From Zoogloeaceae bacterium (GTDB taxonomy: Bacteria > Pseudomonadota > Gammaproteobacteria > Burkholderiales > Rhodocyclaceae): a stretch of 11,848 bases of DNA. Where the stretch lies: NCBI GenBank assembly GCA_031278735.1, contig JAITJU010000044.1, forward strand, positions 1 to 11,848, written 5' to 3'. Below are positions 8,001 through 11,848 of the stretch, in pieces; position 1 is the first letter of the stretch, and every line of letters starts with the position of its first letter. A model generated the notes under the pieces. That model was given only the letters and a program-made list of their open reading frames with translations, had not been told where the DNA came from and ran no database searches. The position numbers were made by a program, and so were the translations under genes.

Positions 8001-10492
8001 CTGTCCGGGCCGGGTCTCCAATCCATCAATCCCCACGGCTTCAAGGTTACTCCCAACCTGGCCTCGTTTCCCGTGACCCGGTTCTTCCATTTCACAACAG
8101 AAGGCTCCGGCTTGTGCGTCATGTAACCGCCGTCCCTGTCCGGCGCGTAATCATCGCGCTGGCGGCGCAGGTAATTGTCCAGCGCGTGAAACCATTCATG
8201 CGCCAGAGAGCCTGCCCCGCGCGTCTTGGTCAGGTTGATGATGACCGTATCCGGTTCAAAGTGCGCGGAAAACTTGCCGCTCCCCCGCGATCCAAGGCCA
8301 AGTCCCAACTCGCCGTTCAGGGAAATGGCGCGCGAGGGAATGCCCAGAATCGTCGCCAAATCCATCAGGGAATCGTAGGCCAGATTCAGAAAGCCCTGCC
8401 GTTCCTTCGCGTCCTTGCCCTGGGAAACCCACTTGCCGAATTCCACGCCGCGAAAGCCAAACGCCTTGTCGAACATTTCCGGCGTCGCGTCCTCGCCGTT
8501 CCGATGATCGCCGCCCACGCGCGGGCGATTTTCCGCCGAACGGACTTCCTCCTCGCGCACATTGGATTTTTTGTTGGCCTCTTGCAGATTTTCCCAGGCC
8601 GCAATCAGATCGTCGACATGCTCCTGTAGGAATGCTCTCGCCTCCGCCAGGGTATCCGCCTCGAACAACACGCGCTTCTGATTGTCGCCTCGCTTCTGGA
8701 TGAAATATTTCTTTCGCCCGGCGGTGGGAACGCGCCAGAAGCGCGTCTCGAAATCCCCCCCGGTCAATTTCCTTTCCCGTTTCGCGGCGGGCGCTTCCGG
8801 CGCTTTCTTCATCCGCTCGACCAGCCAGTCGGCGGCCTGTTCCGGGGAATCCGCCTTGGCGACCTGATGACTGCCGTCGATATGCGTGCTGAACCATCCG
8901 TTTTCGTCGCCCTTTTCCTTCGGAAAGAACGTCGTCTCGCCCGCCAAACGTTCCCAATCCGCGCGCGGCATCCGGCGCATGGCGCGCAGATGTACCGCCA
9001 TGCCCCTCGTTTCATAGGAAAACCCGTCCATTCTGGCGAGAATGGCGTCGAAATCCAGGCGCGCGAATTCTTCGAGCAATGCCCGCGCGTTCTTGACCTG
9101 CTCTGTCCACTTCCCCCTCTTGCTCGCCGCGCGCGGCTTTGCCGGAATCCGGTTGCGAATGACAACGGCCAGCGCCGCCATGTCGTTGTCGGCAATGGCG
9201 TCAATCTCCTCCTGCGGCCAGATTTTGGAAAGCGGCAGGGCGGCAATGTCCTTGTCCGCCAGTTCGCCGAAATGCTGGACGAAGCGAGGCGGCAAGGCTT
9301 CGCCGAAGTTCTCCAGCTTCGCGGGCTTTTCCCGCGCCATGCTCTGACCATCGGCGGAGTAGGAAGGCGCGTCCGTCTTGTCAGGATTCCCGGCCTCGCG
9401 CCGGGAGGAGGCGCTTGCGCTTTCTTCCCCTGAATCCCGAATCATTTTGTTTAATTTTTCAACGATCCCTGCCAGATCACGGGCGCTTTTCGCCTTGTTC
9501 AGCGCAATCTTGAACTTCGCCATGTCCCCGGAAACCGGAGACTTCACGAAGCCGCGCAAAATATCATGCCGCCCAATCAAGGTATCCTTGATGTATTTCT
9601 CCCATTGGCCTTTCCCGAAACTTCGTTCAAACCGTTGCGCTTTGGGAATGATGGATTCCAGGGCGCGAAGCACGACACGCCGATAATCCTTTTCAATTTC
9701 ATTCGCGCCATTTGCCGGTTGCGCGCCCCCGGCGTCCGTCCGGGGGGTGTCGCTTGCGCTTTCATCAGCAGGCGCTATAATCAGCTTATCCCCGCCGTCG
9801 CTTTGGGCGTTGGAAAGCAAGGTTCTGGCAACGGAACCAAAATCTTTCGCGGCGGGTACCTTCCTCAAACTGGCAAGCGCCAGCGTCCTTTTTCCCGTTC
9901 GTACCTCTTCCACCACCAGCAAAGTGCCGTCAGGCAATCGCTTGATGGAAGCCACCAAGTCTTGCTTGCGATTGTTTTTCACGCCATAGACGCGAGCGTC
10001 CGGGGCGTTGATGGCTTCCGGGATAGCGGCAATATCATCGCCCGTAATGGCAATCTGCCCGCGCTTTGCTTCCGCCGCCGCGTCGCCGTGCTGATTCAGG
10101 ATATGGCGCGCCGCGAACATGTCCGCCGTGTGCGTGTAGCCCGCAATATCAAGTCCTGCCTTGTCCTTGGCCTCTTGCGCCGCTTTTTCGGAAACCGTTG
10201 CGATGGTGACCGTCTGGTTTTCGTTACTCGCTGTCCTTGCCGACTGCGCAAGAGAACGCATCGCTTGCGCGATATTCGCGGCCTCCCCCTCGTTCGCGGC
10301 CTTGGGCTGGGAAGTTTCCGCTTGCGTATCCACCGTCGTGTTGTGCGTCGGGATCAGATCGTTGGTGACGTACAGACGCGAGGGGTGCGCGATCTTGATG
10401 CACTGGACATCATCCTCGCCAGCGGGCAGAACGTTTACGATGAAGCGGCGAACGCCAGTAGGGAAGCGCAGGGAAAGGAAAGCGTCAGACAT
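1865..10492 (-). CDS. Giant phage-type polyvalent protein: intein C-half, BECR nucleases, two zincins, GNAT, PRTase, ART, LPD38
   Basis: One open frame of 2875 residues. The ATG at 10490-10492 is chosen because AGAGG (10501-10505) lies 8 nt upstream; an earlier in-frame ATG at 10541-10543 has no ribosome site and overlaps the divergent promoter. Domain order by residue: intein C-half 1-51; BECR nuclease about 93-211; uncharacterised helical/charged region 262-650; LPD1 with HEWFH 655-945; zincin with HEGWH 952-1170; MuF-C 1230-1375; GNAT 1398-1495; phosphoribosyltransferase 1545-1765; LPD3-like 1878-2006; ADP-ribosyltransferase 2048-2256; LPD38 about 2290-2817; then a 58-residue Arg-rich tail with no LPD38 character. 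Polyvalent proteins are cargo of phages and conjugative elements that combine nucleases, proteases and protein-modifying enzymes, probably delivered with the DNA to counter host defences. No signal peptide is seen. The broken C-terminus suggests it may be degraded prophage cargo, although the reading frame is intact for over 8 kb. Architecture is confident; function in the cell is inferred. Confidence 0.9.
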   Translation of the reverse strand: MSDAFLSLRFPTGVRRFIVNVLPAGEDDVQCIKIAHPSRLYVTNDLIPTHNTTVDTQAETSQPKAANEGEAANIAQAMRSLAQSARTASNENQTVTIATVSEKAAQEAKDKAGLDIAGYTHTADMFAARHILNQHGDAAAEAKRGQIAITGDDIAAIPEAINAPDARVYGVKNNRKQDLVASIKRLPDGTLLVVEEVRTGKRTLALASLRKVPAAKDFGSVARTLLSNAQSDGGDKLIIAPADESASDTPRTDAGGAQPANGANEIEKDYRRVVLRALESIIPKAQRFERSFGKGQWEKYIKDTLIGRHDILRGFVKSPVSGDMAKFKIALNKAKSARDLAGIVEKLNKMIRDSGEESASASSRREAGNPDKTDAPSYSADGQSMAREKPAKLENFGEALPPRFVQHFGELADKDIAALPLSKIWPQEEIDAIADNDMAALAVVIRNRIPAKPRAASKRGKWTEQVKNARALLEEFARLDFDAILARMDGFSYETRGMAVHLRAMRRMPRADWERLAGETTFFPKEKGDENGWFSTHIDGSHQVAKADSPEQAADWLVERMKKAPEAPAAKRERKLTGGDFETRFWRVPTAGRKKYFIQKRGDNQKRVLFEADTLAEARAFLQEHVDDLIAAWENLQEANKKSNVREEEVRSAENRPRVGGDHRNGEDATPEMFDKAFGFRGVEFGKWVSQGKDAKERQGFLNLAYDSLMDLATILGIPSRAISLNGELGLGLGSRGSGKFSAHFEPDTVIINLTKTRGAGSLAHEWFHALDNYLRRQRDDYAPDRDGGYMTHKPEPSVVKWKNRVTGNEARLGVTLKPWGLMDWRPGPDRNPDNWERDDTGVRPEVNEAFAALVKALEASPMRKRVKGLSSYWGRPTELGARSFEQYIIARMEENGYRNDFLANVLSFEQYQERREDADKNYPYHKAEEFAPVKEAFDQLFGTLKTRETDKGTALFSFAAPVSDPETVAGVRDGLDAAIGRKAAGRLLMSRKVVIHASPDSLPDGLASQVSRSRKKVSGLYDPKTGKIHLVAPWIQKGTVASKLGHEGWHMFLDALKHQDGKAHRTMMNRLALISKSKRGDISLWFEKAKARIPDRDKTRGEAVYLNELAAYAIEEYERAPRSLPQAVAKWVQDFIASIRAALMEYGFDPKNLTAADLSAIARRFLRSRGQKTEDRGQTNLLAFPDGAALASSKADPFKPDEYDAREFAQAVDRIFAGEKTRDLLPTWDTPAALRALGAGSVQVQVQRSVLEKANDPDIRGHDVPVDVLRNLPALLADPVAVFDSRTEDNAVLAFVEAKDESGRDVAIAAHMNAKGRGFLEVTKIASVYGRNGAAEFVKWTNEGQLRYHNTGKAARLLHGAGLQLPGANTIKRLSPDSITENDIADAQFSTESTDETVFDWSVGKNTNRAKKMGDTTILYGFNGKSAEIISLRTTGTKRGKGSARRAMEQFLREADAQGIPVNLYASPLDKRTKDFRLQAFYRQLGFVPTGRTINPLGDPEMRREAAKTREQEKAAGAKPKPEQGALFSTEQEEKAQSATSWPAGFPRVTQMTTAPRMLAHPDYRAAKSGDREAAARFVRDIMSGKTQQEKLKTLAEKYPNAIVVPVHAEEAAGRNQIPRKLADYIGQAAGLEVDTDIVQSKRVGRTGQDAMYRLAFRPEFDGPVEKGREYLLVDDVVTGGGTFSELRQHIEKNGGKVADMVSLGAAKFSTNIALSDATRLELERVHGVESLQQFLKEMGLYDGNHQALTESEARILLAAGTLDAARNRILAARQQGKPQTLTGSLQGREAAGEAESAPLFSVADSAQSFRDTERAYGGKAVYDRAKAAGRTKLNFRQWVQVRTPQFKKWFGDWQAARGLQKLEGMKPAKLDSVKPAADQKAVEALFKGFGEVENREDGRAITFPANMAGKILRHKGFDMKRIAGAFDRLFADAVPMTSELEEAREGHKDHTSNTYAYHDYVTKFEHGGKMYYIRFTAQQMKARGDKPGESLVHSSFVSDVSVYQANEKGGVLIQPASGLLTRAHSDASPLDTKLAQWLQKGKEPVSKAIDEETGEPLVVYHGTRKAGFSVFDTDGNGKTAGTGAWFSESILGASTYSGTRTEAKIQDDEDYDADSGNYPVFLNIRTPEVHDFEGKNWDGGELEFFAEDEDGEVLEYFTNREDAEIFAQQQDFPVNIKEEYNAEGDPSTDDMAREARQSGADGVIIENVSDEGPYGQGYGWDNRVYVAFSPNQIKSATGNTGAFSEENDDIQYSVEGEGAPQSPWSVQAPTSATAKAFDNVRYQFQDKFIDLDKIIRAIEKAGGIVRDQFNAYIAETLMHGRIANATKRFQENELAPVLEDMKKNGINIRDMEQFLHARHAAERNKAMAKLHPTQAEIDARLDALKQQIQDIADKGLAADKKRLPALREEQDRLKNTPAWTGSVSDRNRLSGMSDKEAKDIIDAVKKKKGALAYGRIADNIDRIVAVTRAGMQAYGLETSDAINNLASAYRHYVPLMRDMEESELLGGGNSKGFGARGASVRTATGSLRKVENIFANIVRQREDLIARGEKNRVNQALLGLVTDNPNAGMWSVIDPNMPVQAIRAELLRQGSDPKTVNEMVGSMTTTTVDGVTGVARVRINSNIANLENVIPVRVNGKERLIVLSRKNDVTVRLAQALRNEDRAWFPSGKALGAVGAVTRYIAAMATQYNPVFGFTNFTRDVQEAMLNLTNTEISGKQREIMKGIKPALQTIWKTERNRNPSGKWANFYQEFLASGAATGYRDGYANIEDRARQIERELYGVGVKDIKGADDAAFAIRNAKGVKSLLDLLSNFNTTRKRNWVYSAHWKPRRCRPTRKMGMARKARYAFSNPFTIANVGYSMASPLQESFSHPLL
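2042..3625 (-). other. LPD38 domain region, apparently truncated, residues about 2290-2817
   Basis: A long helical region (coiled coil near 2365-2415) leads to QYNPVFGFTNFTRDVQEAM (2689-2707), the NPxFxxxNxxRD signature of LPD38 proteins, common as the C-terminal part of phage polyvalent proteins. LPD38 character continues to GVKSLLDLLSNFNTT, then stops at residue 2817. The helix that usually follows (with a Glu-Asn/Arg pattern and a further tail of about 100 residues) is missing. The domain is therefore likely incomplete. Confidence 0.7.
3725..4351 (-). other. ADP-ribosyltransferase domain (ART-PolyVal type), residues about 2048-2256
   Basis: ETGEPLVVYHGTRKAGFSVF carries the NAD-binding His (His2063). 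GAWFSESILGASTY supplies the central strand, with Tyr2098 as the usual tyrosine. VYVAFSPNQIKSATGN is the hallmark end, with Gln2234 in the position of the third catalytic motif. An acidic insert (2104-2190) separates the halves. The expected activity is transfer of ADP-ribose from NAD+ to a host target; the target is unknown. Confidence 0.85.
4475..4861 (-). other. LPD3-like domain between the ART leader and the ART domain, residues about 1878-2006
   Basis: After the leader VRTPQFKKWFGDW (1843-1855), which in many phage proteins sits directly before an ART domain, about 130 residues are inserted: AITFPANMAGKILRHKGFD, then REGHKD, then YVTKFEHGGKMYYIRFT and HSSFVSDVSVY. The helix-strand-strand pattern resembles LPD3/BECR-type polyvalent domains. 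The family assignment is tentative; the segment is clearly a separate globular domain. Confidence 0.45.
5198..5860 (-). other. Type I phosphoribosyltransferase domain, residues about 1545-1765
   Basis: YLLVDDVVTGGGT (residues 1672-1684) is the PRPP-binding loop, with acidic Asp1676-Asp1677 and the TGGGT turn. IVVPVHAEEAAGRNQIP supplies the upstream pyrophosphate-loop strand. PRTase domains occur among polyvalent-protein modules, where nucleotide salvage or modification of a host target has been suggested. Substrate specificity cannot be read from the sequence. Confidence 0.8.
6008..6301 (-). other. GNAT N-acetyltransferase domain, residues about 1398-1495
   Basis: GTKRGKGSARRAMEQFL fits the acetyl-CoA loop RxxGxA (Arg1440, Gly1443, Ala1445) and following helix of motif A. 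NLYASPLD and AFYRQLGFVPTG match the motif B strand and the closing tyrosine/'LGF' element. At about 100 residues it is short for a GNAT, as in other polyvalent proteins. The substrate is unknown; acetylation of a host protein or RNA is only a family-based guess. Confidence 0.7.
6368..6805 (-). other. MuF C-terminal BECR-fold domain, residues about 1230-1375
   Basis: The run LRNLPALLADPVAVFDS, then AIAAHMNAKGRGFLEVTKIASVYGR in parts, then the closing LRYHNTGKAARLLHGAGLQLP, matches the C-terminal nuclease-like domain attached to phage MuF head proteins and to polyvalent proteins. A predicted RNase/toxin role comes from the family; the active-site residues were not assigned with certainty (His1312 and Tyr1349 are candidates). 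Confidence 0.7.
6955..6987. repeat. Heptamer tandem repeat inside the giant gene
   Basis: The 7-bp unit TCTGTCC occurs at 6955, 6962 and 6976, with a one-base variant TCTGTCT at 6969, followed by a partial TCTGG. It encodes the hydrophilic linker around residues 1170-1179 (RGQKTEDRGQ) between the second zincin and the MuF-C domain. Because 7 is not a multiple of 3, gain or loss of one unit would shift the frame. Confidence 0.7.
6983..7639 (-). other. Second zincin-like metallopeptidase domain, residues about 952-1170
   Basis: GLYDPKTGKIHLVAPWI leads into LGHEGWHMFLDAL (HExxH: His1047, Glu1048, His1051). NELAAYAIEEY lies 58 residues later, giving Glu1109 as the likely third zinc ligand. An amphipathic helix WVQDFIASIRAAL and TAADLSAIARRFL complete the usual tail of phage polyvalent zincins. 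Its motif is distinct from that of the LPD1 domain just upstream, so the protein carries two HExxH centres in a row. Confidence 0.7.
7658..8530 (-). other. LPD1 domain with HEWFH metallopeptidase-like motif, residues about 655-945
   Basis: RPRVGGDHR opens the domain, followed by TPEMFDKAFGFRGVEFGKW, the segment AYDSLMDLATILGIP, and GAGSLAHEWFHALDNY with an HExxH motif (His765, Glu766, His769). The end SSYWGRPTELGARSFEQYI is also typical, with a Glu (879) placed as a possible third metal ligand. LPD1 is a large polyvalent-protein-associated domain of phages and conjugative elements. A zincin-type peptidase activity is plausible from the motif but not established here. Confidence 0.8.
9860..10216 (-). 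other. BECR-fold nuclease domain (PBECR3-like), residues about 93-211
   Basis: The segment has a helix with FAARHILNQHG (His130, His135), then GQIAITGDDIAAIPEAI, a 'PDARVYG' turn and a strand ladder ending VVEEVRTGKRTLALAS. This is the layout of the phage Barnase-EndoU-ColicinE5/D-RelE-like domains found in polyvalent proteins, whose members are predicted RNases. The exact subfamily is assigned from memory and could be a neighbouring BECR family. Confidence 0.6.
10340..10492 (-). other. Intein C-terminal half (residues 1-51 of the giant protein)
   Basis: The first 51 residues have the pattern of the last two intein blocks: the strand pair FIVNVLPAGEDDVQCIKI, then RLYVTNDLIPTHN with the terminal His50-Asn51 dipeptide needed for Asn cyclisation, followed by Thr52 as the +1 nucleophile. 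Phage inteins often end with this LYxTxDxIPTHN-T form. No N-terminal half (with a catalytic Cys or Ser first block) and no homing endonuclease is encoded upstream or elsewhere in the window. It is either the C-part of a naturally split intein acting in trans, or a relic after loss of the upstream half. The residues needed for the C-terminal step look intact. Confidence 0.75.
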
Positions 10493-10506
10493 GATGAAAA
10501 CCTCTG

Positions 10507-10535
10507 TTGCGCAAAGACATGTTTGTGTGTATAAT
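10507..10535 (+). promoter_or_regulatory. Sigma70-type promoter of the P63C gene
   Basis: TTGCGC (10507-10512) and a perfect TATAAT (10530-10535) are 17 bp apart. Transcription would start near 10542, 24 nt before the P63C start codon. The ribosome site GGAG (10556-10559) ends 6 nt before the ATG. The element lies just upstream of, and divergent from, the giant gene's ribosome site (10501-10505), so RNA polymerase binding here could interfere with expression of the giant gene. No equally good promoter was found for the giant gene itself. Confidence 0.75.
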
Positions 10536-10565
10536 TCTCGCATTATTCAAAATACGGAGTAGAAA

Positions 10566-11552
10566 ATGAAAGAATTCACGGGCAGGGCGAGAGGCGCGGC
10601 GGCAAGAAACGCCAGCATGACGCCGGAAGAGCGCAAGGCGCACGCGCAGAAGATGGCGGAGGCAAGGAAGGAACGCGCCAAGCTGCCGAAGGCGACACAT
10701 ACCGGGTTGCTGAAAATAGGAGACCTCGAAATACCGTGCTATATCACCGAAAATGGAGAACGAGTTTTGTCCGGGCGCGGAATGCAGGAAGCTCTGCGCC
10801 TGGTGGATGAAGAATCGTCCAGCGGTCAAAAACCCGGCTCCAGGATGGACCGGTTTTTGAACACAAAATCCCTTAATCCATTGATTTATAAGGGCAGGAT
10901 GCCGGACCACTTCCGACCCATGAAGTTCCAGTTTGGAAGCCAGACGATCAATGGGTACAAGGCGGAAACCTTGCCAGAAATTTGCGAAGCCATGCTGGAA
11001 GCCCGCGACCTTGGAATGCTGGATACACAAAGAAAGCAGATTATTGCCAAACAGTGCGACATCCTGATGCGTGGGTTTGCGCGGGTAGGCATCATCGCAC
11101 TGGTGGATGAAGCGACCGGCTACCAAAAAGACCGGGCGCGGGACGCGCTGGCGCAAATTCTCGAAAAATTCGTTGCCAAGGAATTGCAGCCCTGGATGAA
11201 AACCTTCCCTTCCGAATACTACGAGCATCTTTTTCGGCTCTACGACTACCCCTTCCCCCCGGAAAGCAAACCGCAATGGCGTCCGCAATTTTTCGGCAAC
11301 ATCACCAATGACGTGATCTACAAACGCCTTGCGCCGGAGTTGCTGCCGGAATTGAAGAAGAGCGCGAGCAAGGCGGAGAAGCGCGGCAAGCTGCACCAAT
11401 GGCTGACAAGCAACATTGGGCACCCGAAACTGCGCGAACACTTGGCCTCCATTGTCACGCTTTTGAAGCTCTCCAATTCCCCGGAGGAATTCAAAAGCCT
11501 TGTGGACAAGGTGCATCCCCGCTTTGGCGACACGCTGCAACTGGATATTTGA
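10566..11552 (+). CDS. P63C domain-containing phage protein
   Basis: A 328-residue protein. Residues 1-42 form a basic Lys/Arg/Ala-rich leader with the SMTPEERKAHAQKMAEARK pattern often found at the front of phage and plasmid proteins. Residues about 45-150 contain GDLEIPCYITENGERVLSGRGM, also recurrent before P63C. The C-terminal P63C domain (about 175-325) is recognised from VDEATGYQKDRARDALAQIL, AKELQPWMKTFPSEYY, WRPQFFGNITNDVIY and HQWLTSNIGHPKLREHL. P63C proteins are found in phages and prophage-like islands; their role is not established, and a regulatory (antirepressor-like) or DNA-binding job is only a guess. The gene has its own promoter, stands divergent to the giant gene, and is slightly less GC-rich than it. 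The gene ends 5 bp from the stop of the convergent small membrane gene. Confidence 0.9.
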   Translation: MKEFTGRARGAAARNASMTPEERKAHAQKMAEARKERAKLPKATHTGLLKIGDLEIPCYITENGERVLSGRGMQEALRLVDEESSSGQKPGSRMDRFLNTKSLNPLIYKGRMPDHFRPMKFQFGSQTINGYKAETLPEICEAMLEARDLGMLDTQRKQIIAKQCDILMRGFARVGIIALVDEATGYQKDRARDALAQILEKFVAKELQPWMKTFPSEYYEHLFRLYDYPFPPESKPQWRPQFFGNITNDVIYKRLAPELLPELKKSASKAEKRGKLHQWLTSNIGHPKLREHLASIVTLLKLSNSPEEFKSLVDKVHPRFGDTLQLDI

Positions 11553-11557
11553 GGCGC

Positions 11558-11746
11558 TCACCCCCCCACCTCCGGCAATTCGTAACGCCTTCCGGCCTTC
11601 GCGCGTTTCGTTTCGTCTTCTCTGAGAAAATCGAACGGCGGCAGCTTGAACAGAAAATTCACGAAAAGGTTCAACACCCAACCGACAAAACAGCCGCCAA
11701 GGGTGCAGAATATGATGTTCAACAGCAAGAGAGGGGTCATTTCCAT
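11558..11746 (-). CDS. Small single-span membrane protein (62 residues), unknown function
   Basis: Start ATG at 11744-11746 is chosen over an upstream in-frame ATG because AGGTG (minus strand; the six bases 11751-11756 read AGGTGA) stands 5 nt before it. The product begins MEMTPLLLLNIIFCTLGG. Residues 4-33 form one long hydrophobic helix rich in Leu/Phe with Gly-Gly and Trp, followed by a charged cytoplasmic tail (LREDETKRAKAGRRYELPEV). A run of seven C (G on the coding strand) sits in the last codons before the stop. It is convergent with the P63C gene and divergent from another small membrane gene. It may be a phage lysis-cassette or superinfection-type membrane peptide, but no family was recognised. 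Confidence 0.65.
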   Translation of the reverse strand: MEMTPLLLLNIIFCTLGGCFVGWVLNLFVNFLFKLPPFDFLREDETKRAKAGRRYELPEVGG

Positions 11747-11848
11747 GTCGTCACCTGAAGTGTGGATGTCCGTCATCGGCGCGGGCAGCGCGATTGCCGG
11801 AGCAGTTGTCATGCTGATCGGCAATGCGTTGAACAATTGGATCAGCCG
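11745..11848 (+). CDS. Small membrane protein, N-terminal part (runs off window)
   Basis: ATG at 11745-11747 is preceded at 8 nt by GAGGGG (11731-11736). The 34 complete codons visible read MSSPEVWMSVIGAGSAIAG and continue through VVMLIGNALNNWIS, giving one predicted membrane helix (about residues 7-27) with a short N-terminus. No stop occurs before the window end. Its start shares two bases with the start of the minus-strand membrane gene. A phage small membrane protein is plausible from context; the family is not recognised. Confidence 0.55.
   Translation, partial: MSSPEVWMSVIGAGSAIAGAVVMLIGNALNNWIS

Noticed and set aside
10493..10543. Upstream in-frame ATG of the giant gene, adding 17 residues
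   Set aside because: No ribosome site precedes it, and it overlaps the -10 region of the divergent promoter. The added residues lie outside the intein block pattern.
11561..11567. Run of seven C near the end of the small membrane gene as a slippage switch
   Set aside because: It affects only the last few codons; no functional consequence can be argued from sequence alone.
10485..11681. A 398-codon minus-strand frame opposite the P63C gene
   Set aside because: The P63C frame on the plus strand has family motifs, a promoter and a ribosome site; the opposite frame has no recognisable features.

Overview
The window reads as a GC-rich Gram-negative chromosome, probably proteobacterial (inferred from codon composition and a FIST/histidine-kinase pair of a kind common there), into which a phage-derived or prophage-like segment is inserted. 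No rRNA, tRNA, CRISPR array or complete insertion sequence was seen.

Left part (1-1673, minus strand): an ordinary chromosomal signalling operon. A promoter at 1646-1673 drives a FIST-domain sensory protein (462-1577). Its stop codon overlaps the start of a soluble histidine kinase (1-465, cut by the window edge). The kinase has no sensor domain of its own in the visible part, so the FIST protein is the likely input module.

Junction (1578-1871): an AT-richer spacer with one possible 33-residue ORF and a 7-bp inverted repeat with an 8-nt centre (1850-1871). The repeat overlaps the stop codon of the next gene and could be the edge of the mobile segment.

Middle (1865-10492, minus strand): one uninterrupted 2875-codon gene for a phage-type 'polyvalent' protein. 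Domains recognised in order: the C-terminal half of an intein, a BECR-fold (barnase/EndoU/colicin/RelE-like) nuclease domain, LPD1 with HEWFH, a second zincin with HEGWH, a MuF C-terminal BECR domain, a GNAT acetyltransferase, a phosphoribosyltransferase, an LPD3-like domain, an ADP-ribosyltransferase of the ART-PolyVal type, and an LPD38 domain that appears broken off near its end (around 2042). Short sites ending in Phe-Ser or Tyr-Ser sit at most domain borders. Such proteins are thought to travel with the phage or conjugative DNA and act on the host after entry. Here the intein half at the N-terminus raises the possibility that this cargo is, or was, spliced in trans onto another protein.

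Right part (10507-11848): a divergent sigma70-type promoter with near-consensus -10 and 17-bp spacing drives a P63C-domain phage protein (10566-11552, plus). Then come two tiny membrane proteins, a 62-residue one on the minus strand (11558-11746) and one on the plus strand running off the window (11745 onward). Their start codons are the two strands of the same CATG. P63C, LPD38 and MuF-C are all families typical of phages and prophages, so the segment is best read as prophage accessory/cargo DNA, with its structural genes outside the window or lost.
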